DNA of 64,000 nucleotides from Rhodocyclaceae bacterium UBA2271 (GTDB taxonomy: Bacteria > Pseudomonadota > Gammaproteobacteria > Burkholderiales > Rhodocyclaceae). Made by a program: the position numbers and the translations under genes. The notes beneath the pieces were generated by a model. It was not told the DNA's origin, did no database searches, and saw only the letters and a program-made list of their open reading frames with translations. The stretch spans positions 12,827 through 76,826 of the forward strand of contig DDXB01000017.1 in assembly GCA_002347405.1 (NCBI GenBank), written 5' to 3'. Below are positions 32,241-40,663 of this stretch, piece by piece; position 1 is the stretch's first letter, and the number at the start of each line of letters is the position of its first letter.

Positions 32241-33228
32241 TGTCCTGACCAGCATCTGGCGCACGCGCGGGCCTGCTGCGTTCGCGCTGCGGCCCCTTGG
32301 ACTGCTGTTTTCCCTGTTGTCGCGATTGCGTCGCGCCGCATATCAACTGGGCCTGTTTACCATCGTGCGCCTGCCGGTACCGGTAATCGTCGTCGGCAAC
32401 ATCATTGCCGGGGGCGCCGGCAAAACACCCTTGACGCTATGGCTCGCGAAGCAACTGACCGCAGCCGGTCGCAAACCGGGCATCATCAGTCGTGGCTACG
32501 GCGGGGAAAGCACAACACCACGAAAAGTCGGCGCTGGCGCTACGGCGTCAGCGGTAGGCGACGAGCCATTGCTGCTGGCACGGCGCGCCAACTGCCCGGT
32601 TTATGTCGGCGCGGATCGCGTGGCGGCGGCACAAGCCTTGCTGGCGGAAAATCCTGATTGTGACCTGATACTTTGCGACGATGGCCTGCAGCATTATCGC
32701 CTGGCGCGCACCGTTGAAATAGCCGTGATCGACCGACGCGGCCTGATGAATGGCTGGCCGCTGCCGGCGGGCCCGTTGCGCGAACCGGCGAGTCGCCTTG
32801 GGTCAGTTGATGCAATCGTACTGAACGGGGACGCAAACGTCCCGGTAGCGGAGGTGCCTGTATTCAGGATGCGGTTGGCAGGCGAACGCTTCCATCGCCT
32901 CGAAGATCCGACCATTACCTGCTCGGCGAACGACCTGACCGGCTGCAAACTTCATGCAGTCGCCGGCATCGGTGAGCCACAACGCTTTTTCGACCACCTG
33001 TCCGCGCTGGGACTGGATTGTGAAACCCATGCCTTTCCCGATCATCATGGCTACACCAGCACCGATTTACGTTTTGCAGGCGATGCGATCCTTATGACGG
33101 AAAAGGACGCGCTAAAATGCGGCGGCCTTAGCCCGCTGCCGATCTGGGTGTTGCCGGTCGAAGCCCGCATCGAACCCGACCTCGCCCGCTTTGTACTGGA
33201 GAAAATCGATGGACCCGCGTCTGCTTGA
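32215..33228 (+). CDS. lpxK: Tetraacyldisaccharide 4'-kinase
   Basis: An inner-membrane-associated kinase of lipid A synthesis that adds the 4' phosphate. The P-loop is GNIIAGGAGKTPL, preceded by the usual RLPVPVIVVG; GYGGES and VGDEPLLLARR follow. No in-frame ATG or GTG exists near the expected start. The TTG at 32215 (337 residues, overlapping exbD) or a CTG at 32245 (MTSIWRTRG, 327 residues) are the options. An interspersed repeat encodes KVGAGATAS between GYGGES and VGDEP. Confidence 0.88.
   Translation: MPPSKRSSDVLTSIWRTRGPAAFALRPLGLLFSLLSRLRRAAYQLGLFTIVRLPVPVIVVGNIIAGGAGKTPLTLWLAKQLTAAGRKPGIISRGYGGESTTPRKVGAGATASAVGDEPLLLARRANCPVYVGADRVAAAQALLAENPDCDLILCDDGLQHYRLARTVEIAVIDRRGLMNGWPLPAGPLREPASRLGSVDAIVLNGDANVPVAEVPVFRMRLAGERFHRLEDPTITCSANDLTGCKLHAVAGIGEPQRFFDHLSALGLDCETHAFPDHHGYTSTDLRFAGDAILMTEKDALKCGGLSPLPIWVLPVEARIEPDLARFVLEKIDGPASA
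32524..32550 (+). repeat. Interspersed ~25-bp repeat, copy d (inside lpxK)
   Basis: An in-frame copy (GTCGGCGCTGGCGCTACGGC with AAA before it) that encodes KVGAGATAS in LpxK. It sits in a surface-loop region between two conserved motifs. The same peptide VGAGATAS recurs in RsmE from another copy. Confidence 0.78.
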
Positions 33229-33385
33229 AATCCTCGTCTGCCCGCTCTGCAAGGGCCCGCTCGACTACCGCAAGCCCCAGGCCGAACTGGTCTGCAAGCC
33301 CTGTCGACTCGCCTACCCGGTCAAGGATGACATTCCGGTGATGCTCGAAGACGAGGCGCGCCAACTCGCTCCTACGGAAGAATAA
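33209..33385 (+). CDS. Trm112-family (YcaR-like) protein
   Basis: A 58-residue protein (MDPRLLEILVCPLCKGPLDY) with two CxxC pairs, CPLC and CKPC, followed by AYPVKDDIPVML. It is usually encoded between lpxK and kdsB, as here. The family is small and zinc-ribbon-like; the exact role in bacteria is not settled. The start overlaps the lpxK end. Confidence 0.9.
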   Translation: MDPRLLEILVCPLCKGPLDYRKPQAELVCKPCRLAYPVKDDIPVMLEDEARQLAPTEE

Positions 33386-33387
33386 CT

Positions 33388-33488
33388 ATGGCCCCCCACG
33401 CTCACATTCGTTCGCTGCCCCCCATGGAATCACCCGAAGCGGTGACAGGGGGGCGCATGCCCTCTTGGAGCGGCCCGGCGAGGGCATG
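33388..33488 (+). repeat. Short copy of interspersed hairpin element (copy 3, before kdsB)
   Basis: It starts right after the Trm112-like stop codon and has the same two-hairpin design as copy 2. The first hairpin is GCCCCCC/GGGGGGC enclosing TCACC-CGAAGC-GGTGA. The terminal hairpin (33456-33488) has a 9-bp stem CATGCCCTC/GAGGGCATG around TTGGAGCGGCCCGGC. The 3' arm includes GAGGG and the ATG at 33486 at the front of kdsB. Confidence 0.8.
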
Positions 33489-33491
33489 AGC

Positions 33492-34256
33492 GTGCCGTTT
33501 CGCGTCGTCATTCCGGCCCGCTACGCTTCGACGCGCCTGCCGGGTAAACCTCTGGCCGATATCGCCGGCAAGCCCATGGTCGTGCGGGTGGTGGAGGTCG
33601 CACTTGCCAGCGGCGCCAGCGAGGTGATTGTTGCGACCGATGATGTTCGGATAAGAGACGCAGTTGCCGCGCATGGTCATGCCGTGACCCTGACGCGCGC
33701 AGATCACCCGAGCGGAACCGACCGGATTGCCGAAGTTGCCCAACAGTCCGGCTGGCCAGATGATGCAGTCGTGGTTAACGTGCAGGGCGACGAACCACTG
33801 ATCGATCCGACCGTGATAACCGCCGTGGCACATGCGCTGGAAAATGATCGTGCCGCCGCCATGGCCACCGCGGCGCACGCGATTACCGACATGACCGAAT
33901 TCATGAATCCCAACGTCGTCAAGGTAGTAATCGCTGCAAGCGGTCGCGCCCTGTATTTTTCACGCGCACCGATTCCATGGCACCGTGACGGCTTTGCAAC
34001 ACAACAAGAAAGTTTCCCGGCGAACTTCATTGCGCACCGCCACATCGGCCTGTACGCCTATCGCGTAAATTTTCTGCACCAGTATGGCGCCCTTGATCCG
34101 GCGCCCCTTGAAGGATGGGAGGCACTGGAACAGTTACGCGCACTCTGGCACGGCTTCGCCATTCAGGTCATCACCTGTAGCCATCCTCCCTCCCCTGGCG
34201 TCGATACGGAAGAGGATCTAACACGGGTGCGGGCCATCTTTGTTGCACCGCACTAA
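33492..34256 (+). CDS. kdsB: 3-deoxy-manno-octulosonate cytidylyltransferase
   Basis: A 254-residue enzyme activating KDO as CMP-KDO for lipopolysaccharide. Signatures are VVIPARYASTRLPGKPL, ATDDVRI, VNVQGDEPLI and HRHIGLYAYR. I choose the GTG at 33492: it gives MPFRVVIPARYAS, the usual family N-terminal length, and lies 7 bp after GAGGG. The ATG at 33486 is the alternative, but its spacing to GAGGG is only one base. The hairpin element covers this initiation region. Confidence 0.92.
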   Translation: MPFRVVIPARYASTRLPGKPLADIAGKPMVVRVVEVALASGASEVIVATDDVRIRDAVAAHGHAVTLTRADHPSGTDRIAEVAQQSGWPDDAVVVNVQGDEPLIDPTVITAVAHALENDRAAAMATAAHAITDMTEFMNPNVVKVVIAASGRALYFSRAPIPWHRDGFATQQESFPANFIAHRHIGLYAYRVNFLHQYGALDPAPLEGWEALEQLRALWHGFAIQVITCSHPPSPGVDTEEDLTRVRAIFVAPH

Positions 34257-34371
34257 TCAGGACAGCTATCCTGTAATAGATAAAATCTAGGGAATTTTCC
34301 TGTTAATAGTGGGAGAATTCGCCGGTTTAGCAGATAACCATCGCTAACAGACGATAACAGAGGAGACACGC

Positions 34372-35025
34372 ATGCGTTTGATTCTATTGGGCCCACCCGG
34401 TGCCGGCAAAGGTACCCAAGCCAATTTCATCAGGGAAAAGTTCGGCATTCCGCAAATTTCCACCGGCGACATGCTGCGCGCCGCAGTCAAGGCTGGCACC
34501 CCGCTGGGCGTTGAAGCCAAGAAGATCATGGATGCCGGCGGCCTCGTTCGCGATGACATCATTATCGGCCTCGTCAAGGATCGCCTTAAGGAAGCCGACT
34601 GCCAGAAAGGCTACATGTTCGACGGTTTCCCCCGCACCATTCCGCAGGCCGAGGCCATGAAAGAAGTCGGCGTGGCCATTGATTTCGTGCTCGAGATCGA
34701 TGTGCCTGACAGCGAGATTGTCGCCCGCATGAGCGGTCGCCGCGTGCATGTGGCCTCGGGCCGCACTTATCACGTCAAGTTCAATCCGCCCAAGGCTGAA
34801 GGCAAAGACGACGAAACCGGCGAAGCGCTGATTCAGCGCGACGATGACCGCGAGGAAGTCGTGCTCAAGCGCCTGGAGGTTTATCACCAGCAGACCCAGG
34901 CACTGGTTGGCTACTACGGCAAGTGGGCCGATAGTGGTGCCCCTGGTGCGCCCAAATATCGCAAGATCGATGGTCTGGGCAAGGTCGATGCCATACGCGA
35001 TCGCGCTTTAGCCGCTTTGAAGTGA
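34372..35025 (+). CDS. adk: Adenylate kinase
   Basis: A 217-residue long-form adenylate kinase (ATP + AMP to 2 ADP). The P-loop is LLGPPGAGKGTQA at residues 5-17. The AMP segment (FDGFPRTIPQAE) and the LID region (RMSGRRVHVASGRTYHVKFNP) are intact; the LID has no zinc cysteines. It follows a 115-bp gap with a small stem (CAGGA/TCCTG) after kdsB. The next gene begins within a few bases of its stop. Confidence 0.97.
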   Translation: MRLILLGPPGAGKGTQANFIREKFGIPQISTGDMLRAAVKAGTPLGVEAKKIMDAGGLVRDDIIIGLVKDRLKEADCQKGYMFDGFPRTIPQAEAMKEVGVAIDFVLEIDVPDSEIVARMSGRRVHVASGRTYHVKFNPPKAEGKDDETGEALIQRDDDREEVVLKRLEVYHQQTQALVGYYGKWADSGAPGAPKYRKIDGLGKVDAIRDRALAALK

Positions 35026-35033
35026 GCCGTAGC

Positions 35034-36302
35034 ATGGCCGCAAAAAAGACCAACGCGTTCTACGCGCAATCGGGCGGCGTTACTGCCGTCATCAACGCCT
35101 CGGCCAGTGGCGTGATCGAAGCCGCGCGCAAGCACAAGGATCGGATTGGCAAGGTCTTCGCCGGCCGGAACGGCATCATCGGTGCATTGACCGAGGATCT
35201 GATCGATACCAGCAAGGAGTCGGCTGCCGCGATTGCCGCCTTGCGCCATACACCCTCCGGTGCCTTTGGTTCCTGCCGTTACAAACTGAAGAGCCTGGAA
35301 GCCAACAAGCGCGAGTACGACCGTCTGATCGAGGTGTTCAAGGCACACAACATCGGTTACTTCTTCTACAACGGTGGTGGCGATTCTGCCGACACCTGTT
35401 TGAAGATGTCACAACTGGGTAAGGCCATGGGTTACCCCCTGCAGGCCATTCATGTGCCCAAGACGGTCGACAACGACCTGCCGATCACCGATAACTGTCC
35501 CGGCTTTGGTTCGGTTGCCAAGTACATCGCCGTCTCCACGCTTGAGGCGACCTACGACGTGCGCTCGATGGCCAAAACCTCGACCAAGGTGTTCGTCCTC
35601 GAAGTGATGGGGCGTCACGCCGGCTGGATCGCTGCTGCCGGCGCTATGGCCTCGACCGAAGGCACCGAATTGCCCATCATCGTGCTGTTCCCCGAGGTAC
35701 TCTTCGACCAGAAGAAGTTTCTCGCCAAGGTCGACGCTCTGGTCAAGAAATTCGGCTACTGCACCATCGTTGTTTCGGAGGGTTGCCACCATCCGGACGG
35801 CAAATTCCTCGCCGAGCAGGGCACACGTGACGCCTTCGGCCATGCCCAGTTGGGCGGGGCCGCGCCGGTCGTCGCCAACATGGTCAAGGATGCGCTGGGA
35901 TACAAGTTCCACTGGGGCGTCGCCGACTACCTGCAACGCGCGGCGCGTCACATTGCCGCGAAGACCGACGTCGATCAGGCCTATGCCGTAGGCAAGGCAG
36001 CCGTCGAGTTCGCCCTCCAGGGCCACAACTCAGTGATGCCGGCGATCGAACGGACGTCGAACCAGCCTTACAAATGGAAGATCGGCATGGCGCCGCTGGC
36101 CAAGGTGGCCAACGTCGAGAAGATGATGCCCAAGAGCTTCATCACCAAGGATGGTTTCGGCATCACCGCCAAGTGTCGCGAGTATCTCGCGCCGCTGATG
36201 AAGGGCGAGGACTATCCGCCTTACGGTGCCGATGGTTTGCCAAAATATGTAACGTTGAAAAACGTTGCTGTCACCAAAAAGCTGTCGGAGTTCAAGCTTT
36301 AA
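35034..36302 (+). CDS. PPi-dependent 6-phosphofructokinase
   Basis: A 422-residue phosphofructokinase of the pyrophosphate-using type. The phosphate loop is YNGGGDSADT and the substrate motif is PKTVDNDLPITD; Lys in PKT-DND is typical of PPi enzymes, while ATP enzymes have Gly there. FVLEVMGRHAGWIA is also present. It interconverts fructose 6-phosphate and fructose 1,6-bisphosphate with PPi. A GTG at 35022 overlapping the adk stop is an alternative start. It lies next to a membrane pyrophosphatase, suggesting linked PPi economy. Confidence 0.9.
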   Translation: MAAKKTNAFYAQSGGVTAVINASASGVIEAARKHKDRIGKVFAGRNGIIGALTEDLIDTSKESAAAIAALRHTPSGAFGSCRYKLKSLEANKREYDRLIEVFKAHNIGYFFYNGGGDSADTCLKMSQLGKAMGYPLQAIHVPKTVDNDLPITDNCPGFGSVAKYIAVSTLEATYDVRSMAKTSTKVFVLEVMGRHAGWIAAAGAMASTEGTELPIIVLFPEVLFDQKKFLAKVDALVKKFGYCTIVVSEGCHHPDGKFLAEQGTRDAFGHAQLGGAAPVVANMVKDALGYKFHWGVADYLQRAARHIAAKTDVDQAYAVGKAAVEFALQGHNSVMPAIERTSNQPYKWKIGMAPLAKVANVEKMMPKSFITKDGFGITAKCREYLAPLMKGEDYPPYGADGLPKYVTLKNVAVTKKLSEFKL

Positions 36303-36357
36303 CCGGGTTCAGTTTTAATTCACCACAATTTTTTTTGGAAACAGGGGGGTCTATGTC

Positions 36358-38454
36358 ATGTCAGAAGGTCTGATTTTCGCGTTGGTCTGTGCCGTTGGCG
36401 CTATTGCCTACGGTCTAATTTCTACCCAGTGGATTCTTGGGCTGGCAACCGGCAACGACCGGATGCGGGAAATCTCCGCAGCCGTGCAAGAAGGTGCGCA
36501 AGCCTATCTGAAGCGTCAATACACCACCATCAGCATGGTGGGTGCAGTGCTGACGGCGGTGATCTGGATTTTTCTGGGTACTGCCACGGCTGTCGGCTTC
36601 ATCCTTGGCGCAGTATTGTCGGGCCTGGCCGGCTTCATCGGCATGAACGTTTCCGTGCGTGCCAACGTGCGTACCGCCGAAGCGGCAAAGCAAGGCATCA
36701 ACGCCGCGCTTAACGTCGCCTTCCGCGGTGGTGCCATCACCGGCATGCTGGTGGTCGGTCTGGGCCTGCTAGGCGTCGCCGGTTTTTACGCCTACCTCAA
36801 GGCAACCACCGCGGGCGACATCCCGATGGCCACGCTCCTGCATCCGCTGATCGGCCTCGGCTTCGGTTCCTCGCTGATCTCGATCTTCGCGCGACTGGGC
36901 GGCGGCATCTTCACCAAGGGTGCTGACGTCGGCGCCGACCTGGTGGGCAAGGTCGAAGCCGGCATTCCCGAAGACGACCCGCGCAACCCCGCAGTTATCG
37001 CTGACAACGTCGGCGACAACGTCGGTGACTGCGCCGGCATGGCCGCCGACCTGTTCGAGACCTACGCCGTGACCATCGTCGCCACCATGCTGATCGGTGC
37101 TCTGGTTCTCAAGGGCTTCGAAGAGCAGGCCGTGATCTATCCGCTGGTGCTGGGTGGCTTCGCGATCATCGCCTCGATCATCGGTGCGATGTTCGTCAAA
37201 TATACGCCTGGCCAGAAGATCATGACCGCGCTGTACAAGGGCCTGATCGTCGCCGGTGTCCTGGCGCTGATCGCCTTCTACCCGATCACCACCTACTTCC
37301 TCCCCGACAACATTCTCGATGGCGTCATGGGCATCAACGGCGGCGCTCATATGCGGCTGTACGGTGCGGCAGTGATTGGTCTGGTGTTGACCGGCCTGAT
37401 GGTCGTGATCACCGAGTACTACACGGCAACCGAGTACGCTCCGGTGCGTCATATCGCTCAAGCTTCGACGACGGGCCACGGCACCAACGTCATCGCCGGC
37501 ATTGGCGTCTCGATGCGCTCCACGGCGCTGCCGGTACTGTCCGTCTGTGCGGCCATCTGGGCGTCCTACCTGCTCGGCGGTCTCTACGGCATCGCCATCG
37601 CCGCGACCTCCATGCTGTCGATGGCCGGCATCATCGTCGCGCTCGACGCCTACGGCCCGATCACCGACAACGCTGGTGGCATCGCTGAAATGGCCAATCT
37701 GCCGAAGGAAATCCGTGACGTGACCGATCCGCTCGACGCCGTGGGTAACACCACCAAGGCGGTGACGAAAGGTTACGCGATCGGTTCCGCCGGCCTGGCC
37801 GCGCTGGTACTGTTTGCCGACTTCACCCACGCTCTCGAAGCCTTCAAGCCGGGTGTCAAGTTCCTCTTCGACCTGTCCGATCCGGCAGTCATCATCGGCC
37901 TGTTCATCGGCGGCATGGTGCCTTATCTGTTTGCCGCCATGGGCATGGAAGCCGTCGGTCGCGCCGCTGGCGCAATCGTCGTCGAAGTGCGTCGTCAGTT
38001 CCGCGAGATCAAGGGCATCATGGAAGGCACGGCCAAGCCGGAATACGGCACCTGCGTCGACATGCTGACCAAGGCCGCGATCAAGGAAATGATGATCCCC
38101 TCGCTGCTGCCCGTCCTGGTGCCAGTCGTTGTTGCCGTAGGCATGAACTTCCTCATGCCTGAGGTAGATGGCGTCGGTGCCGGTGTGCGCGCTCTCGGCG
38201 GTGTGCTGATGGGTACCATCGTTACCGGCATCTTCGTGGCGATCTCCATGACCACCGGTGGTGGCGCCTGGGACAACGCCAAGAAATACATCGAAGAAGG
38301 CAATTTTGGTGGCAAGGGTTCGGACGCGCACAAGGCGGCCGTTACCGGCGACACCGTTGGCGATCCCTACAAGGATACGGCCGGCCCGGCGGTCAACCCG
38401 CTGATCAAGATCATCAACATCGTGGCGCTGCTGATCGTGCCGCTGGTTGCGTGA
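36358..38454 (+). CDS. hppA: K+-independent membrane H+-translocating pyrophosphatase
   Basis: A 698-residue polytopic V-type pyrophosphatase that pumps protons with PPi hydrolysis. Catalytic motifs are KGADVGADLVGKVEAGIPED and DNVGDNVGDCAGMAADLFE. The GNTTKAVTKG segment has Lys where K+-dependent enzymes have Ala, indicating the K+-independent class. It is followed by a strong terminator and probably forms a PPi unit with the upstream phosphofructokinase. The ATG at 36358 lies just after GGGGGG; an out-of-frame ATG 5 bp upstream is ignored. Confidence 0.96.
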   Translation: MSEGLIFALVCAVGAIAYGLISTQWILGLATGNDRMREISAAVQEGAQAYLKRQYTTISMVGAVLTAVIWIFLGTATAVGFILGAVLSGLAGFIGMNVSVRANVRTAEAAKQGINAALNVAFRGGAITGMLVVGLGLLGVAGFYAYLKATTAGDIPMATLLHPLIGLGFGSSLISIFARLGGGIFTKGADVGADLVGKVEAGIPEDDPRNPAVIADNVGDNVGDCAGMAADLFETYAVTIVATMLIGALVLKGFEEQAVIYPLVLGGFAIIASIIGAMFVKYTPGQKIMTALYKGLIVAGVLALIAFYPITTYFLPDNILDGVMGINGGAHMRLYGAAVIGLVLTGLMVVITEYYTATEYAPVRHIAQASTTGHGTNVIAGIGVSMRSTALPVLSVCAAIWASYLLGGLYGIAIAATSMLSMAGIIVALDAYGPITDNAGGIAEMANLPKEIRDVTDPLDAVGNTTKAVTKGYAIGSAGLAALVLFADFTHALEAFKPGVKFLFDLSDPAVIIGLFIGGMVPYLFAAMGMEAVGRAAGAIVVEVRRQFREIKGIMEGTAKPEYGTCVDMLTKAAIKEMMIPSLLPVLVPVVVAVGMNFLMPEVDGVGAGVRALGGVLMGTIVTGIFVAISMTTGGGAWDNAKKYIEEGNFGGKGSDAHKAAVTGDTVGDPYKDTAGPAVNPLIKIINIVALLIVPLVA

Positions 38455-38479
38455 TCCTGAAGTAATCGCAGCAAGGAAA

Positions 38480-38509
38480 ACGGGCAACCCGCGGGTTGCC
38501 CGTTTTTTT
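38480..38509 (+). terminator. Rho-independent terminator after hppA
   Basis: An 11-bp stem ACGGGCAACCC/GGGTTGCCCGT with a 2-nt loop (more likely a 4-nt loop after opening one pair) is followed by a run of seven Ts. It lies 26 bp after the hppA stop. Confidence 0.9.
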
Positions 38510-38523
38510 GTCCGTGCAGTCAC

Positions 38524-38550
38524 AAAGTCGGCGCTGGCGGGACGGCGAAG
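38524..38550 (+). repeat. Interspersed ~25-bp repeat, copy e (intergenic hppA-murJ)
   Basis: The best match to the consensus: AAAGTCGGCGCTGGCGGGAC then GGCGAAG. It lies just after the hppA terminator and 9 bp before the murJ stop codon (convergent genes). Confidence 0.78.
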
Positions 38551-38558
38551 ACTGCGAA

Positions 38559-40097
38559 TCAGATAGATCCGCGCTGGCGAAAGTCCCGCAGACGAAAGCC
38601 CAACAACCAAAGGGTGGCCAGGTAACCCGTCATTCCCGCGGCCACCAGGGCAGCCAGCCAGGCAACGCGCACGGATGCGGAGGCAAGCAGCCAGTCGGCC
38701 TCCCTGCCCATGCCGAACCAGAGCGTGACGGCAAGAACCGCCAGGGCCAGGATAATCTTGAACAGGAATACCCCCCAGCCGGGACTCGGTGTGTAATGCT
38801 TGCGCTGGCGCAACCCATAGTAGAGCAAGCCCGCATTGAGACAGGCGGCCAGCCCGATGGACAGCGCCAGTCCGGCATGTTTGAAGGGCACGATGAAGGC
38901 CAGGTTCATCGCCTGCGTCGCCACCAGCGTCAACAGGGCGATTTTGACGGGCGTCTTGATGTTCTGGCGCGCGTAAAAACCGGGGGCCAGAATCTTCACC
39001 AGAATCATGCCGGTCAGGCCGATGCTGTAAGCCACCAAGGCCAGACGGGTCTGCAGCACGTCGGCCGCCGTGAAGGCGCCATGCTGAAACAAGGTGGCAA
39101 TCAGCGGCACACCCAGCAGGGCCAGGCTGAGGGCGGCGGGCAGGGTCAGCATGAAGGTCAGGCGCAGCCCCCAGTCGAGCAGGGCGGAAAATGCCTTCGG
39201 GTCGGCGCTGGCGTGCGCCCTGGCAAGACTTGGCAGCAGGATCGTACCGAGTGCCGCGCCAAGCAAACCGGCCGGAAACTCCATCAGGCGGTCGGCGTAG
39301 TAGAGCCAGGACACGCTGCCCGCAACCAGGAAAGAAGCAAAGATGGTATTGATCAGTAGCGACACCTGAGCTACCGAAACACCCAATACGGCAGGCGCCA
39401 TCAGTTTGAACACCCGCCGCACGCCCGGATCGTTCGGCGCGAAATCGAAACGCGGCAACATGCCGATGCGCCGCAAGGCCGGCAACTGAATTGCCAGCTG
39501 GAGCACTCCCCCCAGAAACACCGCCCAGGCCAGTACCAGCACAGGCGGATCGAAATAAGGTGCGGCGAACAGTGCCATGCCGATGAAGGAGAGGTTGAGC
39601 AGTACGGGGGTAAACGCCGGCAGGGCGAAGCGGCTCCAGGTATTGAGTATCCCGGCCGCGAGGGCGACCATGGACATGAACAAGATGTAGGGGAAGGCAA
39701 TCCGCGTGAGCATCACCGTCAAGCCGAATTTATCCGCATCCGGGACAAATCCGGGCGCTGTCGCATAGATCAGCAGCGGCGCGCCGATCACGCCAAGTGC
39801 CGCCACCACCAGCACGATAAAGAACAGCAAGGTAGCGACGCGATCGACAAGCTGGCGGGTATCTTCGGCACTGCGCTGATTGCGATACTCGGCCAGCAGT
39901 GGCACAAAGGCCTGGGAAAAGGCACCCTCGGCAAACAGCCGGCGCAGCAGGTTGGGCAAGCGGAAGGCAACAAAAAAGGCGTCGGTCAGCATGCCGGCGC
40001 CAAACGTGCGGGCGATCACAAAATCGCGGACAAATCCGAGAACGCGCGACAGTAACGTCAGGCTACTGACCGTGGCGAGGGTGCGAAGCAGATTCAT
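38559..40097 (-). CDS. murJ: Lipid II flippase MurJ (MviN)
   Basis: A 512-residue polytopic protein of the MOP exporter superfamily (MNLLRTLATVSSLTLLSRVL, then GFVRDFVIARTFGAG). It flips lipid II for peptidoglycan synthesis. About 14 hydrophobic segments are visible, and the conserved FLPNLLRRLFAEGAF-type motif reads RLPNLLRRLFAEGAFSQAF. The start at 40097 follows the family N-terminus. It diverges from rpsT, as is common in betaproteobacteria. Confidence 0.95.
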   Translation of the reverse strand: MNLLRTLATVSSLTLLSRVLGFVRDFVIARTFGAGMLTDAFFVAFRLPNLLRRLFAEGAFSQAFVPLLAEYRNQRSAEDTRQLVDRVATLLFFIVLVVAALGVIGAPLLIYATAPGFVPDADKFGLTVMLTRIAFPYILFMSMVALAAGILNTWSRFALPAFTPVLLNLSFIGMALFAAPYFDPPVLVLAWAVFLGGVLQLAIQLPALRRIGMLPRFDFAPNDPGVRRVFKLMAPAVLGVSVAQVSLLINTIFASFLVAGSVSWLYYADRLMEFPAGLLGAALGTILLPSLARAHASADPKAFSALLDWGLRLTFMLTLPAALSLALLGVPLIATLFQHGAFTAADVLQTRLALVAYSIGLTGMILVKILAPGFYARQNIKTPVKIALLTLVATQAMNLAFIVPFKHAGLALSIGLAACLNAGLLYYGLRQRKHYTPSPGWGVFLFKIILALAVLAVTLWFGMGREADWLLASASVRVAWLAALVAAGMTGYLATLWLLGFRLRDFRQRGSI

Positions 40098-40227
40098 ACG
40101 CGATGGTAACGCTCCGGGCGCGAGGAACAAGGAAAGCGCCAAACATGAAAAACGCAAACTTCAGTTGAGACTGATGCCGAATATACTGGCGCCAGAAAAG
40201 CGACCGGAACCTGAAACTTAATTGCAC

Positions 40228-40255
40228 GGAATCCAAAAGCAGGAATCCAAAAGCA
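40228..40255 (+). repeat. Perfect 14-bp tandem duplication
   Basis: Two adjacent identical copies of GGAATCCAAAAGCA lie immediately upstream of the rpsT promoter. This may be a recent slip duplication or a regulatory element. The rest of the 239-bp murJ-rpsT gap holds the promoter and nothing else recognised. Confidence 0.85.
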
Positions 40256-40257
40256 CC

Positions 40258-40286
40258 TTGCAAAGACGTGCAGCCCACATTATAAT
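40258..40286 (+). promoter_or_regulatory. Sigma-70-type promoter of rpsT
   Basis: A -35 hexamer TTGCAA (40258-40263) and a perfect -10 TATAAT (40281-40286) are separated by 17 bp, about 50 bp before the rpsT start codon. Confidence 0.85.
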
Positions 40287-40336
40287 CACGCGCTTTTCAC
40301 CGATCACTCAATAAGATCATTTAGCTGGAATAACAC

Positions 40337-40597
40337 ATGGCCAATACCGTACAAGCCCGCAAGCGCGCCCGTCAAGCTGTCGAGCGCCGCGCCCAGAACA
40401 TGAGCCAGCGCTCAGAATTGCGCACCGCCATCAAGAAAGTGCGCAAGGCCGTTGCTGCTGGCGACAAGACTGCCGCCCAGGCTGTCTTCAAGGAATCGCA
40501 GAGCATCATCGATTCGATCGCGGACAAGCGCATCATTCACAAGAACGCTGCAGCGCGCCAGAAGAGTCGCCTTTCCGCAGCAATCAAGGGTCTCTGA
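40337..40597 (+). CDS. rpsT: 30S ribosomal protein S20
   Basis: An 86-residue basic protein (MANTVQARKRARQAVERR, SELRTAIKKVRKAV, IHKNAAARQKSRLSAAI) typical of S20, which binds 16S rRNA early in assembly. It has its own strong promoter and is followed by a 14-bp stem-loop. Confidence 0.97.
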   Translation: MANTVQARKRARQAVERRAQNMSQRSELRTAIKKVRKAVAAGDKTAAQAVFKESQSIIDSIADKRIIHKNAAARQKSRLSAAIKGL

Positions 40598-40626
40598 AGC
40601 CTATCGACGGTTAGCCGCTTGCTGAA

Positions 40627-40663
40627 GAACGGCGCTGGCATCCACTAGGTGCCAGCGCCGTTC
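40627..40663. terminator. Stem-loop between convergent rpsT and hypD
   Basis: A perfect 14-bp inverted repeat (GAACGGCGCTGGCA/TGCCAGCGCCGTTC) with a 9-nt loop lies 29 bp after the rpsT stop and reaches the hypD stop codon. It has no clear T-run, so it may end transcription inefficiently or protect 3' ends. Its arm shares GGCGCTGGC with the interspersed repeat. Confidence 0.55.

Noticed and set aside
36769..38610. Open frame of 613 codons on the minus strand opposite hppA
   Set aside because: His/Asp/Gly-rich low-complexity translation is the mirror of the pyrophosphatase gene; no start signal and it runs through a terminator.
39200..39225. GGGTCGGCGCTGGCGTGCGC inside murJ
   Set aside because: Only the first half matches the repeat; second half diverges and it fits the MurJ protein.
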